Positions 1 through 7,348 of a DNA stretch of 19,947 bases are shown here, piece after piece. The stretch's first letter is position 1. Each line of letters begins with the position of its first letter. Source of the stretch: CAZNUM01 sp046861615 (GTDB lineage Bacteria > Fidelibacterota > Marinisomatia > Marinisomatales > TCS55); assembly GCA_046861615.1 (NCBI GenBank), contig JBHHUS010000034.1, forward strand, positions 1-19,947, read 5' to 3'. The notes below the pieces were generated by a model, which saw only the letters and a program-made list of their open reading frames with translations, was not told the DNA's origin and ran no database searches. Position numbers and translations under genes: made by a program.

Positions 1-435
1 ATCATGCCAGTTACCGGAAGCATCTTCATATTTCAGGTTTTTGGCTTTGTAAACAACAACAGTGCGGCCATCCCCGAAAGAGGCGGAACTACCGGGGTTT
101 AGTTGAATCCGGTAATCATTCCCGTAAGCATTATCCACCCAGGCGCCTTCCGGTAATTCTTCATTCCCGTGTGCCTGGAAGACGGCTCCGGGATAGTCCT
201 GGTGTCCATATACTGTTCCCGGGGAGGGATTGTCCTTAATTGTTACACTGATGGCGGAACCTTTGGCCAGTATTCCGGTCAGGGTGTTATTTAATAAAAA
301 TGGTGCCGGAGTGTCCTGAACGACGATATTCTGGTAAGTCAAGGGTTCATCAGAGGAAGATAATGGATTCTGCTCACAACCAGAAATCAGGATGAACGCT
401 AGTGCAGTCAGGATCATTAATATATTTTTACGCAT
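1..435 (-). CDS. Lipoprotein of unknown function (3' end outside window)
   Basis: The frame is open from the ATG at 435 to the window edge, giving 145 residues with no stop, so the C-terminus is missing. The N-terminus is a clear lipoprotein signal: Met-Arg-Lys, a hydrophobic stretch, then the lipobox ISGC with the lipidated cysteine at residue 20, followed by a Ser/Asn-rich linker. A GGAG Shine-Dalgarno sequence sits about 9 nt before the start. The visible mature part is rich in Gly, Pro and Asn with short beta-type segments, such as TVYGHQDYPGAVFQAHG. I do not recognise the family. A strong promoter candidate lies at 474-503. Export to the envelope is a confident inference; no function can be given. 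Confidence 0.85.
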   Translation of the reverse strand, partial: MRKNILMILTALAFILISGCEQNPLSSSDEPLTYQNIVVQDTPAPFLLNNTLTGILAKGSAISVTIKDNPSPGTVYGHQDYPGAVFQAHGNEELPEGAWVDNAYGNDYRIQLNPGSSASFGDGRTVVVYKAKNLKYEDASGNWHD

Positions 436-473
436 AGCTATTTCTCCTACTTTGATATTCTGTTAACGGTTGG

Positions 474-503
474 ATTATAAGCAGAAAAACGGCACAATGG
501 CAA
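474..503 (-). promoter_or_regulatory. Sigma70-type promoter for the lipoprotein gene
   Basis: Read on the minus strand, TTGCCA (498-503) and a perfect TATAAT (474-479) are separated by 18 nt. Transcription would start near 467 and give a leader of about 30 nt before the ATG at 435. It lies inside the left end of the possible mobile element, pointing outwards. Confidence 0.55.
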
Positions 504-529
504 TTAATATTATATAATAATAAAAATTA

Positions 530-558
530 TTGATGTTTTTCTCAAATTATGTTTTAAT
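530..558 (+). promoter_or_regulatory. Sigma70-type promoter candidate toward the PAS gene
   Basis: TTGATG (530-535) and TTTAAT (553-558) are spaced 17 nt apart in AT-rich DNA. A start near 565 would give a leader of about 300 nt carrying the hairpin at 724-775 before the PAS gene. In AT-rich sequence such matches are common, so this is tentative. Confidence 0.35.
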
Positions 559-723
559 TTAGGGTGTATGCCAGTCTTAGGAATTAGTGTAAATAAAGAA
601 ACCATGATAAGTAAAATGAGAATTATTTCAAACAGTTGGGGGGAAGAAGGAAGCCAATTGGTTTTCTATGGCGATAACAATTTTTTTGCTGCACGTGTAA
701 CTTGTATGGATCCTTGTCTTGTT

Positions 724-775
724 AACAGACGGGCTAATGGCACTCCGTTCCTGACGGGGTGCCGGAGGCCCTGTT
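724..775 (+). ncRNA. Strong hairpin, possible leader or small RNA structure
   Basis: The core stem pairs 738-747 with 755-764 (ten pairs, two of them G-T wobbles) around the loop TTCCTGA. A second block, GGGCT 731-735 with GGCCC 767-771, stacks on it across a two-by-two A/G internal loop. AACA 724-727 pairs with TGTT 772-775 across a three-base bulge. No T-run follows on either strand, so it is not a simple intrinsic terminator. I do not recognise a known riboswitch. The strand is assigned only because the PAS gene lies downstream. Confidence 0.35.
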
Positions 776-875
776 TAAGGCATTTGTGGGTTTAAAGTAA
801 TGTTGAGAAAAAATAGTCGGGAGTGTAGTTGGATCGACTTGTTAACAGAAATTTGATTATTGGTTGTTAATATTG

Positions 876-1445
876 ATGGCTATGGAAATACCAATCACAA
901 ATGGCAGAAAAAATTTACCGGTGAAGTTATTTAACTCCGGTCAGGATGTGATTATTTTTTTCGATCGCCAGGGGAATTTATTAGACTTCTGGTCACCAGG
1001 GAAGCACGGACAACCGGAGGATTCCAAAGGTCTCTATGGGAAATCATTGCGGGATCTTTTCCCGTTGGAGATTGCAAAACTGCATTTTTCCCACCTGACT
1101 AATGTTATTGAAACAGGTGTTAATGAAATCTATTGTTACGAGCTGGACTCCGTTTCCGGTAAAACGATTGAATGGGAAGTCCAAATGATTGCTATCCCGG
1201 GAGATCAACAGAGAATCTGCTGCATCCTAAAAAATACAACTGAAAAGCAAAAGATTATTAAGGCGGTTGAACAAAAGCAACAGCAGGTTCAGAACATGAT
1301 GAAATTTACCCTGGAACGGGAAGATCGCATGTTTCAACTCAAGCAGGAAATCAACAGCCTCCGTAAAAGCCTGGGTAAACAGCCAAAATATATGTCGTAC
1401 ATTTTTGATACCGGATCCGCAAAGGATAAAACTGATTTAGGATAG
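876..1445 (+). CDS. Orphan PAS-domain sensor protein
   Basis: The product is about 189 residues, cytoplasmic, with no signal peptide. Residues ~15-120 read as one PAS fold: the opening DVIIFFDRQGNLLDFW, the middle GKSLRDLFP, and the closing strand CCILKNTTEKQ, which is typical of the PAS end and its DIT/D-x-T-like junction. A glutamine-rich coiled coil follows, ending in EREDRMFQLKQEINSL and LGKQPKY. In many sensors that type of helix links PAS to a kinase, cyclase or other output domain, but here the gene stops directly after it. A TTG at 864 and an ATG at 882 are alternative starts; none has a convincing Shine-Dalgarno sequence. The ligand and partner are unknown. It converges with pcm. Confidence 0.7.
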   Translation: MAMEIPITNGRKNLPVKLFNSGQDVIIFFDRQGNLLDFWSPGKHGQPEDSKGLYGKSLRDLFPLEIAKLHFSHLTNVIETGVNEIYCYELDSVSGKTIEWEVQMIAIPGDQQRICCILKNTTEKQKIIKAVEQKQQQVQNMMKFTLEREDRMFQLKQEINSLRKSLGKQPKYMSYIFDTGSAKDKTDLG

Positions 1446-1451
1446 AAACCT

Positions 1452-1466
1452 GAAACTGGAAGTTTC
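1452..1466. terminator. Small hairpin between convergent genes
   Basis: GAAACT (1452-1457) and AGTTTC (1461-1466) form a perfect six-pair stem with a GGA loop, in the 32-nt gap between the PAS gene and pcm. No T-run follows on either strand, so a terminator role is only a guess from its position. Confidence 0.2.
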
Positions 1467-1477
1467 TGTATCGAAGT

Positions 1478-2101
1478 TCAGACCATGGGAACGAAGCGAA
1501 CCGGTAGGGAGCGGTTCGAATTTAATTTTCCCTGATTATCTTTGGTGATTATTTGTAAATATTGACCGGTAATTAAGCGGCCAATTGGTAATACCATCCT
1601 TCCACTATTTGTTAACTGTTCCGTGAGCGTAGCGGGTATTTTTCTGGGTGCTGCCGTACCAATGATACGGTGGTAAGGAGCCTCCGGTAACCAGCCCCTT
1701 TTACCATCACCCGTGAAAATCCGGATATTTTTGTAACCTAATTTTTCCAATTTTTGCCGGGCTGATTCAGCCAGCGATGGAATAATTTCAATGCTGATAA
1801 CTTCACCAGCTAACTGGGCCAGAACAGCAGTCTGGTAGCCGCTGCCGGTGCCGATTTCCAGAACCTTGTGGCGCTTAGTTATTTTCAACATATCGGTCAT
1901 AAAAGCAACAATATAAGGCTGGCTGACAGTTTGACCCTGACCGATTGGAATTGGATGATCACCATAAGCCCAGTCCCGATCCTGATCATCAACAAACTGG
2001 TGGCGTGGCACCGTACGCATGGCCTTCAATACCCGTTCGTTGTGAATCCCCCGGGCTTTGATTTGTTCCTCCACCATTCGGCGTCGCTGAGTAAAATACA
2101 T
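1478..2101 (-). CDS. pcm: Protein-L-isoaspartate O-methyltransferase
   Basis: Pcm transfers a methyl group from S-adenosylmethionine to L-isoaspartyl residues in aged proteins, starting their repair in the cytoplasm. The 207-residue chain shows the family hallmarks: RMVEEQIKARGI near the start, the substrate-site block PIPIGQGQTVSQP (~50-62), the SAM-binding motif VLEIGTGSGYQTAVLA (~80-95), and the acidic strand end ISIEI (~102-106). GDGKRGW and APYHRIIGTAA follow. I chose the ATG at 2101 because it gives the usual family length. A TTG at 2146 would add 15 residues that look unlike the family and would leave only six bases before the divergent gene. Recognition is confident; the exact start is not. 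Confidence 0.93.
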   Translation of the reverse strand: MYFTQRRRMVEEQIKARGIHNERVLKAMRTVPRHQFVDDQDRDWAYGDHPIPIGQGQTVSQPYIVAFMTDMLKITKRHKVLEIGTGSGYQTAVLAQLAGEVISIEIIPSLAESARQKLEKLGYKNIRIFTGDGKRGWLPEAPYHRIIGTAAPRKIPATLTEQLTNSGRMVLPIGRLITGQYLQIITKDNQGKLNSNRSLPVRFVPMV

Positions 2102-2152
2102 ATTTAGCTTGCCACTGTCTTGATTTTCAGTCAATTTCCCGGTCAAATTTAA

Positions 2153-3130
2153 GTGCCCTTTGTGAAAACTTTTCTAACTATTGGTCTGCTGTTTTCGAGC
2201 CTCCTGAATTGTCAGGAGGTTCAACCAATCGAAATCCCGCTCACCGGAGAGGCGTCTAGCCAGGACCTGGAAATGTCAAGCCTGGCCTGGTACGGTGATA
2301 AACTTATCCTGATGCCTCAATATGTCCACCGCGATGCACCAGCCTTTTTTTATTTAACCAAAGATCAGTTGTCTGATTGGGTGGCGGGTACTCGTCGGGA
2401 CTCCTTGAAGCCGCAAAGAATCAATTTGATCAGCCCGGACCTTGAATCTCAAATTAACGGTTATCAGGGTTTTGAAGCCATCTGTTTTGAAGCAGATACT
2501 GCCTTTTTACTGGTAGAATCCAACTACCAGGACGTTATGACCGGATATTTATTCCGTGGTGAGGTAAATCCGGATTCTAATTATTTAAAAATTCTTTCTG
2601 AAAGAACGATACTAAAACCGCCGGTGAATATTAAAAACATAGCCTATGAAACCCTGATAAAAATGGGGGATCAGTTAATCGCTATTTATGAAGTGAATGG
2701 CGCTAATGTTAATCCTGTGCGCCGTGCGAAAATATTTAACACCCTCCTGACGCCAGTGGCTGAATGGCCCTTCCCGGTGGTAGAATACCGAATAACGGAT
2801 GCCACTGCTTTGGATTCGGACAACCGGTTCTGGGCCATCAATTTTTTCTGGCCTGGTGAGCGGGAACGTTTAAATCCGGCACCGGACCAATTATTGGCTA
2901 CTTTCCCCCAGGGTACAACCCATGGTCAGTTTCAACAGGTGGAACGACTAATTGAGTTTCAAATTGAATCCGGCAGAATTGTAATGACGAGGAAACCTCC
3001 CCTTCAACTACGTTTGGAAAAAAGCTCCCGAAACTGGGAGGGAATCGTCCGGCTTGGTCAGCATGGTTTCCTGTTGATTACAGATGAATACCCCCGGACG
3101 ATCCTGGCTTTCGTTCCCTATGACCACTAA
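2153..3130 (+). CDS. Secreted or lipoprotein phytase/esterase-like protein
   Basis: The chain has about 325 residues from a GTG start; a GTG at 2162 is equally possible and gives the cleaner signal sequence, KTFLTIGLLFSSLLNC. The cysteine could be lipidated, but Asn before it is unusual for a lipobox. The mature part looks like a propeller of the 'esterase-like activity of phytase' type: GFEAICFE at ~103, a run of beta strands, and NWEGIVRL with GFLLITDEYP near the end. In that family Glu residues after such glycine-rich strands bind metal. I infer this from motif style only. The stop overlaps the next gene's ATG, so the two are probably co-expressed and may both handle phosphate esters outside the cytoplasm. 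Confidence 0.6.
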   Translation: MPFVKTFLTIGLLFSSLLNCQEVQPIEIPLTGEASSQDLEMSSLAWYGDKLILMPQYVHRDAPAFFYLTKDQLSDWVAGTRRDSLKPQRINLISPDLESQINGYQGFEAICFEADTAFLLVESNYQDVMTGYLFRGEVNPDSNYLKILSERTILKPPVNIKNIAYETLIKMGDQLIAIYEVNGANVNPVRRAKIFNTLLTPVAEWPFPVVEYRITDATALDSDNRFWAINFFWPGERERLNPAPDQLLATFPQGTTHGQFQQVERLIEFQIESGRIVMTRKPPLQLRLEKSSRNWEGIVRLGQHGFLLITDEYPRTILAFVPYDH

Positions 3131-4403
3131 GAAACCAGGTCACCACCAGCGTAGTTTACTCCGAATTCTGACAGCTGTTTTTTTTAATACCGTAATATTA
3201 TTCAGCGCTCCGCCCTATGTGTTGCTGGTTTCCTTTGACGGTTTCAGGGCCGATTATCTGGACTGGTATTCAACACCGAATTTTCATCGGATGGCAGCCG
3301 GGGGTGTACAGGCTGAAGGACTGACGCCAGTTTTTGTAACTAAGACATTTCCGAATCATTATTCCATTGCCACCGGAATGTATGTTGAGCACCATGGGTT
3401 GGTGGGAAATGAATTTTTTGCTCCGGATTTAAATACATTTTATCAGATTTCAGACCGTACCAAAGTAGAGGATGGAAGATTTTATGGAGGCGAGCCGATT
3501 TGGGTCACGGCCGAAAAACAGGGTATAAAAACTGCTTCTTATTTCTGGGTCGGCAGTGAAGCTGCCATTCAGGGAATCCAACCCTCGATTTGGAAGCGTT
3601 ATCGTGGTAGTGATCCCTTCGAAGCCCGGATCGATTCAGTGGCCGCCTGGTTTCAGTTACCGGCAGAAAGACGGCCCCATCTGGTCATGCTGTATTTTAA
3701 CGAACCAGATGACACCGGTCATCGCTTTAGCCCCCGGTCGCCCCAGACAGCGGCGGAGATTCAAAGTCTGGACCAGCTTCTGAACCGGTTATTAATGAAG
3801 ATGGATTCTTTAACGATCGCTGACAGTTTGAATATAATTCTGGTGAGTGATCACGGCATGGCGGAGATTAGTCCCGAACGCCAGATTCACTTGGATCAAT
3901 TGATTAATCTGGATGGTTTAAAACTGGAAGGGGGAAATCCCTACGTCTTTATTTACGGTGCCAGCGAGGACCGACTGGATTCAATTTACAAGCAGTTACG
4001 TTCAGTCCCCCATCTTAAAACCTATAAAAAAGCCGACATTCCGGATCGGTGGCATTTCCGGGAAAATAACCGCATTAAGCAATTGCTTGTCCTGGCGGAT
4101 GAAGGCTGGTCTCTTTTCTGGAATCCCCGGCAGAAATTAGAACAGGTAGGCGGGGCTCATGGGTTTGATAATGCTTTGCGCAGTATGGCGGGGCTTTTCG
4201 TTGCCGATGGCCCGGCCTTTAAGGATGGATATCGCCGGCCAGCTTTTGAAAACGTTAATATTTATCCCTTAATCACCTACATCTTGGGACTCACACCAAA
4301 TCCTGAGATCGATGGTGAATTATACCGGGTTCAGGATTTATTGCGGAAGGAATTGTTAAAAGGCCAGAAAACGAATCCCGGCGGTCAGATACAACCCCGT
4401 TGA
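3120..4403 (+). CDS. Type I phosphodiesterase / nucleotide pyrophosphatase (NPP family)
   Basis: This 427-residue alkaline-phosphatase-superfamily enzyme should hydrolyse nucleotide phosphodiester or pyrophosphate bonds in the periplasm with two zinc ions. Every expected ligand is visible: D40 in SFDGFRADY, the nucleophile T76 in TKTFPNHYS, D197 and H201 in EPDDTGH, D244 and H245 in SDHGM, and H348 in GAHGFDN. A hydrophobic stretch at 12-30 serves as signal or anchor. The start at 3120 overlaps the previous gene by 11 nt. The longer frame from 3084 lies inside that gene and adds residues ahead of the signal, so I rejected it. The 3' end overlaps the convergent gene by 48 nt. The exact substrate cannot be read from sequence. 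Confidence 0.9.
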   Translation: MTTKKPGHHQRSLLRILTAVFFNTVILFSAPPYVLLVSFDGFRADYLDWYSTPNFHRMAAGGVQAEGLTPVFVTKTFPNHYSIATGMYVEHHGLVGNEFFAPDLNTFYQISDRTKVEDGRFYGGEPIWVTAEKQGIKTASYFWVGSEAAIQGIQPSIWKRYRGSDPFEARIDSVAAWFQLPAERRPHLVMLYFNEPDDTGHRFSPRSPQTAAEIQSLDQLLNRLLMKMDSLTIADSLNIILVSDHGMAEISPERQIHLDQLINLDGLKLEGGNPYVFIYGASEDRLDSIYKQLRSVPHLKTYKKADIPDRWHFRENNRIKQLLVLADEGWSLFWNPRQKLEQVGGAHGFDNALRSMAGLFVADGPAFKDGYRRPAFENVNIYPLITYILGLTPNPEIDGELYRVQDLLRKELLKGQKTNPGGQIQPR

Positions 4404-5804
4404 AGTAATATCCGGCCCGCCTTTATGGTTTTTATTCCAGACAGCATCATAGGTAACCGGTTCATTTTTATCATTTGTTTTGGAATAAGTCCAGTTACCC
4501 GTGCTGGAGCCAAAGACGTATTCAACACTAAAAAACAGGTCCCGCCGGGGTGCTGACATGATGTTGGCTTCCAAACCAATCCGTGGATCTGTAAAGAAAG
4601 CTACTACCCGGTTGTGATCATCGTCGCGGCGGAACGCCAGGTTTATTGGCAGGGTAACGGCTGAACCCAGGGAAAAAATTGGTGTTTGTATCAGGTTGTA
4701 GCAAAATCCCAGCGGTGCTCCCAGAAAGAGATTACTTGTATTCCAATTATCCTGGACTGAACCTAACTGAAAGCCGATTTTAAAATTGTATTTACGAAGC
4801 GGACGGAACACTCCTGAAAATTTGACCAGCAGATTCCCGTGTTCCAGGTCGTATTGAAGGGCTAATATTCCTGCCGGTGTGAAATGAATCTTTTCCACGG
4901 CCCGGTAACCTTCCTGTATTTTACCCCACTTCCGGATGACAAGACTACGGTTGGCATCGGGACTTAGATCAACAACCCGCACCAGTGCAACGGAATGTCC
5001 GGGGACCGAGATTTCACGCCCCTGGAATGCCTTTTTTCTGTCCAGAGAAGAAATCTCGAATAAAGTTCCTTTTTTAACGCCCATTTCTGAACCCAGATAC
5101 AAGGTCACTTCCCGATCGTTAACATTAACAATCTGGCTGGTGAGCGTGTACATTCCACGTAGTTTCAGTGAAACCTGAGACCGTACTTTGGCCAGGGCAT
5201 TTTTAAGGGATTTAGCTCGATTACCACCGGTGTTATCCACATCAATATAGTAGGAATCGATGGATTGGCCGGTTTCGATATCCAGCTTGGTAATACTGAA
5301 GGTAATAACGGTTTGAATATTATTCGGGAATGGATCAGAATCATCTTTATCCTTGGATAGTTCAATAATGGCAATTACAACATCAAAAAAATTAGATCCA
5401 TCCTTGTCATCGTCATTGTCTTCTCCGCTGGAGGGAACACCCTTCTGGTTAAAATTTAAAAGATTAATAACCATACCCTCTTTGGCACCGGCCACCCGAC
5501 CAAAATCAACCAGTACAGAATCGTTAACAATCCCGGTCATCTGTAGGGCCTGTTCCTGGAGAATATTTTTCAGTTTGGAACGATCAATAACATCGTATCG
5601 ACCCAGATTAGTAGCCTCAGTAGCGACAATTTGGGTGAGTTTGGACTCGACTGAATTGGGGTCGTCCCCGCCACTGGAGGGTAATATTAGCAGGGGCTGT
5701 TTTTTAAAGGTGACCTGGGGTGCCACCTCCTGTGCCTGCACCAGTGGTAATACCAGCAGTGTGAATAGTATCAAGAAGGAGGCTTTTCTTATTTTATTTT
5801 TCAT
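4356..5804 (-). CDS. CsgG-type envelope protein with barrel-like C-terminal half
   Basis: The product has 482 residues with a signal peptide cleaved near LVQA-Q (residue 24). Residues ~35-215 resemble the CsgG/TolB-N fold: PLLILPSSGG, then YDVIDRSKLKNILQEQALQMTG and later ITKLDIETGQ. A stretch of ~40 residues rich in Asp (SSGEDNDDDKDG, then KDKDDSDPF) interrupts this domain. Residues ~220-305 resemble the FlgT C-terminal module, with VTLYLGSEMGVKKGTLFEI and a closing IQEGYRAVE. From ~315 the chain alternates polar and hydrophobic residues with many aromatics and ends in GIRFLAF, like an outer-membrane beta-barrel. A GGGTGA sequence lies upstream. The role is unknown; an outer-membrane assembly or pore role is inferred. 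Confidence 0.65.
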   Translation of the reverse strand: MKNKIRKASFLILFTLLVLPLVQAQEVAPQVTFKKQPLLILPSSGGDDPNSVESKLTQIVATEATNLGRYDVIDRSKLKNILQEQALQMTGIVNDSVLVDFGRVAGAKEGMVINLLNFNQKGVPSSGEDNDDDKDGSNFFDVVIAIIELSKDKDDSDPFPNNIQTVITFSITKLDIETGQSIDSYYIDVDNTGGNRAKSLKNALAKVRSQVSLKLRGMYTLTSQIVNVNDREVTLYLGSEMGVKKGTLFEISSLDRKKAFQGREISVPGHSVALVRVVDLSPDANRSLVIRKWGKIQEGYRAVEKIHFTPAGILALQYDLEHGNLLVKFSGVFRPLRKYNFKIGFQLGSVQDNWNTSNLFLGAPLGFCYNLIQTPIFSLGSAVTLPINLAFRRDDDHNRVVAFFTDPRIGLEANIMSAPRRDLFFSVEYVFGSSTGNWTYSKTNDKNEPVTYDAVWNKNHKGGPDITSTGLYLTAGIRFLAF

Positions 5805-5846
5805 ATGTCACCCATTAAAGTATGAACCGAGAGAATGATTAAAAAA

Positions 5847-6572
5847 TCAATATTTCCATGATAATGAACCTTGCCAGCCCAGGGCAATATTAATAGAGTT
5901 GGCATCCTGTTCATTGGCTGAAAAGTAATTTTCGGATTCAAAATTAATATTCAGGCTGAATCCGTTTTTCAACGGTAAAATTACTTCCGCCAGTATTTGC
6001 GCCCGTGTGAGGTCGGTCACATTCAGATCACTGATCTGGTAAAAATACTCCACTTCTAATTTGGTAGCAAAACGTCTCTGGTCATGATCCCAGTAAGCAC
6101 CACCTTTGAGGTAGGAGGTTTTATGGGTGTCGTTTAAATAATCAGACATGTCGTAAGCCAATCCGATTTCAGCAGTTGTGTGCCCGGAACCATATTGCAT
6201 CAGAAAAGCTCCCAGACCCTGATTGTACTGGTACTGCAGACCAACCCCGGTACGGGTGTTTTTCCGGTAAGCCAGCGTAGTAAAGCGATAGAGCTTCGTA
6301 AGGGTTTGGTATTTTTGACTGTTTTTAAAACGCAAATAAATAAAGGTATTGTCTTGCAGTCCGTAGGCAAACAGGCGCAGATCGTGGAAACTGGTAGCGG
6401 TTCGGCGATTCAACCGGTAATAACCAAAACCACCGGTGATGTTTTCACCCCGGGCAGCGCCGGCCTCAGTGTATTGTTTCCAGGCAGGGTCGGACTTAAC
6501 TTGGTTCGACGGTTGAGCAAGAATCTGGACGGTTGAAAAAACCAGAATGACGCTGAGGGCCTTCAAGGACAT
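5847..6572 (-). CDS. Predicted outer-membrane beta-barrel protein
   Basis: This 241-residue protein has a signal peptide (MSLKALSVILVFSTVQILAQ) and then almost entirely short amphipathic strands with Tyr, Phe and Trp at regular spacing, such as TFIYLRFKNSQKYQTL and VGLQYQYNQGLGAFLMQYG. It ends in SLSWKY; a terminal aromatic residue is typical of proteins inserted by the BAM complex. Strand count and length suggest a barrel of roughly ten to twelve strands. I do not recognise a named family. It lies 5 nt after the ABC permease gene and 42 nt before the CsgG-type gene, so it may work with either. Function unknown. Confidence 0.7.
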   Translation of the reverse strand: MSLKALSVILVFSTVQILAQPSNQVKSDPAWKQYTEAGAARGENITGGFGYYRLNRRTATSFHDLRLFAYGLQDNTFIYLRFKNSQKYQTLTKLYRFTTLAYRKNTRTGVGLQYQYNQGLGAFLMQYGSGHTTAEIGLAYDMSDYLNDTHKTSYLKGGAYWDHDQRRFATKLEVEYFYQISDLNVTDLTRAQILAEVILPLKNGFSLNINFESENYFSANEQDANSINIALGWQGSLSWKY

Positions 6573-6577
6573 CGAAA

Positions 6578-7348
6578 TTACTGTTTAATTTTTCTACCGC
6601 TGGCCATTAACAGGATAGCGGCGGCAGTAAAACCAATGGTCATCAGCAATACTACCCAGAAACTGGTGGCGGGAGGTGAATCGGAAATTCCCAGGACGGT
6701 GTGCCGGATCCCATTAATCATATAATAGATCGGATTCCAGAAACTGACTTTCTGAGCCCAGTCCGGTAACATTTTAATGGAATAAAAGATTCCACCCAGA
6801 AAACTGAGGGGGGTGAGGAAAAAATTCTGCATCATGGCCAATTGATCCCAGCTTTCGGCTAATTGCCCCAGTACCAGTCCGATGGCAGCGAAAGTCCAGG
6901 AAACCAGTATAATGAAACCAATTGTCAGGAAAAAATGATTAACAGGTAATCCGATTAAGGCCATGCCCAGTAACATGACCAGGATACCGTTCACGGTCCC
7001 GCGGATTGTGCCACCGACGATGTAGGCCAGTGATATTTCCAAACTGGAGAGTGGCGCCTGGAGCAAGTCGGGCAATTGTTGCAGCAGCTTCATTTGCAGC
7101 ATGGAGGAGGAAGTATTCGCCGATGCATTAGTGAGTGTATTCATCATGATTAAACCGGGAATAATGAACAGGGTGTAAGAAACACCGTCAATTTCAGCAA
7201 TGCGACGCTGGAGGGTAAAACCGAAAATCAAAATATAGAGTGCCGAAGAGATTAAGCCTGGGAGAACCGTCTGACGATACACGGAAAAAAAGCGCCCTAC
7301 TTCCCTGGAGGTCAACGTCCAGAAACCAATCCAATTGACTCCTTTCAT
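6578..7348 (-). CDS. ABC-2 type transporter permease
   Basis: This 256-residue membrane protein has six hydrophobic segments, roughly at 28-46, 60-75, 105-130, 138-160, 172-190 and 230-250. The pattern is that of ABC-2 export permeases of the YadH/NodJ type, with QTVLPGLISSALYILIFG early and LSFLGGIFYSIKMLP before the last loop. It pairs with the ATPase encoded immediately upstream; the ATG overlaps that stop by 4 nt (ATGA). Such pairs export drugs, lipids or polysaccharides, and nothing here identifies the cargo. Confidence 0.92.
   Translation of the reverse strand: MKGVNWIGFWTLTSREVGRFFSVYRQTVLPGLISSALYILIFGFTLQRRIAEIDGVSYTLFIIPGLIMMNTLTNASANTSSSMLQMKLLQQLPDLLQAPLSSLEISLAYIVGGTIRGTVNGILVMLLGMALIGLPVNHFFLTIGFIILVSWTFAAIGLVLGQLAESWDQLAMMQNFFLTPLSFLGGIFYSIKMLPDWAQKVSFWNPIYYMINGIRHTVLGISDSPPATSFWVVLLMTIGFTAAAILLMASGRKIKQ

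Larger units (their letters stand above)
458..850. mobile_element. Possible MITE-like element, 393 bp
   Basis: The segment starts with TTCTGTTAAC (458-467) and ends with its exact reverse complement GTTAACAGAA (841-850). Each end is followed by one A and then the hexamer TTTGAT in direct orientation (451-456 and 852-857). This is the layout expected of a small non-autonomous element with 10-bp inverted ends and a 6-bp target duplication. A further copy of CTTGTTAACAGA lies inside at 718-729, exactly 120 bp before the right-end copy. No transposase is encoded. The single base between inverted end and direct repeat is slightly irregular. Chance is unlikely but possible, because GTTAAC is itself a palindrome. 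Confidence 0.35.
436..863. other. Long AT-rich intergenic region with structured DNA
   Basis: About 430 nt separate the lipoprotein gene from the PAS gene, by far the longest gap in a window where most genes touch or overlap. It holds a minus-strand promoter candidate (474-503), a plus-strand promoter candidate (530-558), a strong hairpin (724-775), three GTTAAC sites (462, 721, 841) and a pair of inverted repeats flanked by short direct repeats (451-857). An open frame at 568-795 could encode 75 residues but has no recognisable features, and I do not call it a gene. CCGG, common elsewhere in the window, occurs only once here. Confidence 0.7.

Noticed and set aside
568..795. A 75-codon open frame with ATG and a nearby AGGG
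   Set aside because: The product has no domain, signal or repeat. It lies across the strong hairpin at 724-775 and inside the possible mobile element, and its composition is unlike the neighbouring genes. It may be transcribed, but I see no support for a protein.
3084..3119. ATG 12 codons upstream of the NPP start
   Set aside because: It lies well inside the preceding gene and puts non-signal residues ahead of the hydrophobic segment.
5353..5838. A 161-codon open frame opposite the CsgG-type gene
   Set aside because: It is antisense to a gene with a signal peptide and recognisable domains, and its product is Ser/Thr/Pro-rich low-information sequence.
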